Made by a program: the position numbers and the translations under genes
Shown: in pieces, positions 23,428 to 23,868 of the stretch
How positions within the stretch are numbered: the stretch's first letter is position 1
Layout: the number at the start of each line of letters is the position of its first letter
Origin: Chloroflexota bacterium
Lineage (GTDB): Bacteria > Chloroflexota > FW602-bin22 > JACPRP01
Direction of reading: 5' to 3'
Length of the DNA: 23,868 nucleotides
Assembly (NCBI GenBank): GCA_016210495.1
Contig: JACQUC010000241.1
Coordinates: 1 to 23,868, forward strand
Notes under the pieces: model-generated
Database searches by the model: none
What the model saw: the letters and a program-made list of their open reading frames with translations, nothing else
What the model was told of the DNA's origin: nothing

Positions 23428-23868
23428 ATGACTGATTCGCCTGAGGACGGCGCCGGCCTGGGGCGTCTGGGATCGATTCGACTCGGACGACGCTCTATCC
23501 TCAAATGGGTCGCAGCGGCCGCGGCGAGCGGCGCCCTGGGGACTTTGGCGAAGCCGGTGTTCGGACAGACCCGCCAATCACCATCCGGCACGCCGCTCGG
23601 AGCAACCGGCAGCAGTGGGGGTAAGCGTCTGCGCCGTTGGGCAATGGTGATAGACCTGCGCTCCTGCGATGGATGCCAGTCGGTGGGCAAGCCGCCACAG
23701 TGTACGAGAGCCTGCATTCAAGGCCATTATGCGCCGGAGCCTATGGAGTGGATTCGGGTGTATGAGTCGGAGCTACCCGGCCAGGGGACGCAGTTCATTC
23801 CTATGCCATGCCAGCAGTGCCAAAACTCGCCATGCACCAACGTTTGTCCGGTAGGTGCTACTTTTCAC
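23428..23868 (+). CDS. Tat-exported 4Fe-4S electron-transfer subunit (DmsB/NrfC/PsrB-like), 5' part
   Basis: The gene runs off the window; 147 codons are seen. A twin-arginine signal, GRRSILKWVAAAAASGALG (Arg21, Arg22), is followed by a Gly/Ser-rich linker and the ferredoxin-like part starting RWAMVIDL. Two cysteine clusters are visible: Cys80, 83, 92 and 96, with an unusual 8-residue gap between the second and third (CDGCQSVGKPPQC then TRAC), and Cys128, 131, 136 and 140 (PCQQCQNSPCTNVCP) in standard spacing. Such proteins pass electrons between a membrane quinol subunit and a molybdopterin oxidoreductase outside the membrane, so those genes are expected to the right. ATG 23428 has a GGAGG-rich site about 8 nt upstream. 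Confidence 0.9.
   Translation, partial: MTDSPEDGAGLGRLGSIRLGRRSILKWVAAAAASGALGTLAKPVFGQTRQSPSGTPLGATGSSGGKRLRRWAMVIDLRSCDGCQSVGKPPQCTRACIQGHYAPEPMEWIRVYESELPGQGTQFIPMPCQQCQNSPCTNVCPVGATFH

Noticed and set aside
1..23868. tRNA genes and cas genes
   Set aside because: No cloverleaf or tRNA T-loop context and no Cas protein motifs were found on either strand; the array leader and any cas locus would lie left of base 1.

Overview
The window is a GC-rich bacterial segment, most probably from an uncultivated Chloroflexota relative. That placement is an inference from protein flavour (Fe/Mn superoxide dismutase type, Tat-exported 4Fe-4S protein, orphan RND pump, CRISPR repeat type); no marker gene here settles it.

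Region 1 (1-3165) is a CRISPR array of 25 near-identical 37-bp repeats and 24 spacers, read on the + strand, with no cas genes or leader in view. Directly after the last intact repeat sits a minus-strand operon fragment: a chimeric NYN-nuclease-like ORF cut at its 5' end, a 102-aa unknown gene, and the first 15 codons of a third gene that stops at the repeat edge. Beyond it are a decayed repeat, a 37-nt spacer-sized stretch and another decayed repeat. The simplest reading is that about 1.25 kb of foreign DNA lies inside the old end of the array.

Region 2 (3166-12900) is mostly housekeeping. It starts with about 1 kb of repeat-rich non-coding DNA, then an RND efflux pump, a BON-domain protein and Fe/Mn superoxide dismutase (minus strand), a short ORF broken by one amber codon, acylphosphatase, a stand-alone 5S rRNA with its own promoter, an Mth938-like protein, a rhomboid protease, a small membrane protein overlapping an adenylate kinase, a PD-(D/E)XK-like protein, and the RNase P RNA.

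Region 3 (12900-23868) is a dense sensory and redox cluster. On the minus strand, in transcription order, it holds: a histidine kinase whose extracytoplasmic sensor domain carries a CxxCH haem-c motif, with its NarL-type regulator; a receiver-like domain fused to two membrane helices, overlapping a cyclic-nucleotide-binding-domain protein; an exported three-haem cytochrome c; and a hybrid histidine kinase with its CheY-like partner. Divergently on the + strand are a receiver-only regulator and the start of a Tat-exported 4Fe-4S electron-transfer subunit. A 67-bp element with repeated CACCA half-sites occurs twice, in the same orientation relative to the next regulator gene. The likely theme is regulation of a respiratory complex by redox or gas sensing.

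Two MITE-like elements sharing 13-bp terminal inverted repeats lie beside rnpB and upstream of the haem-motif kinase.
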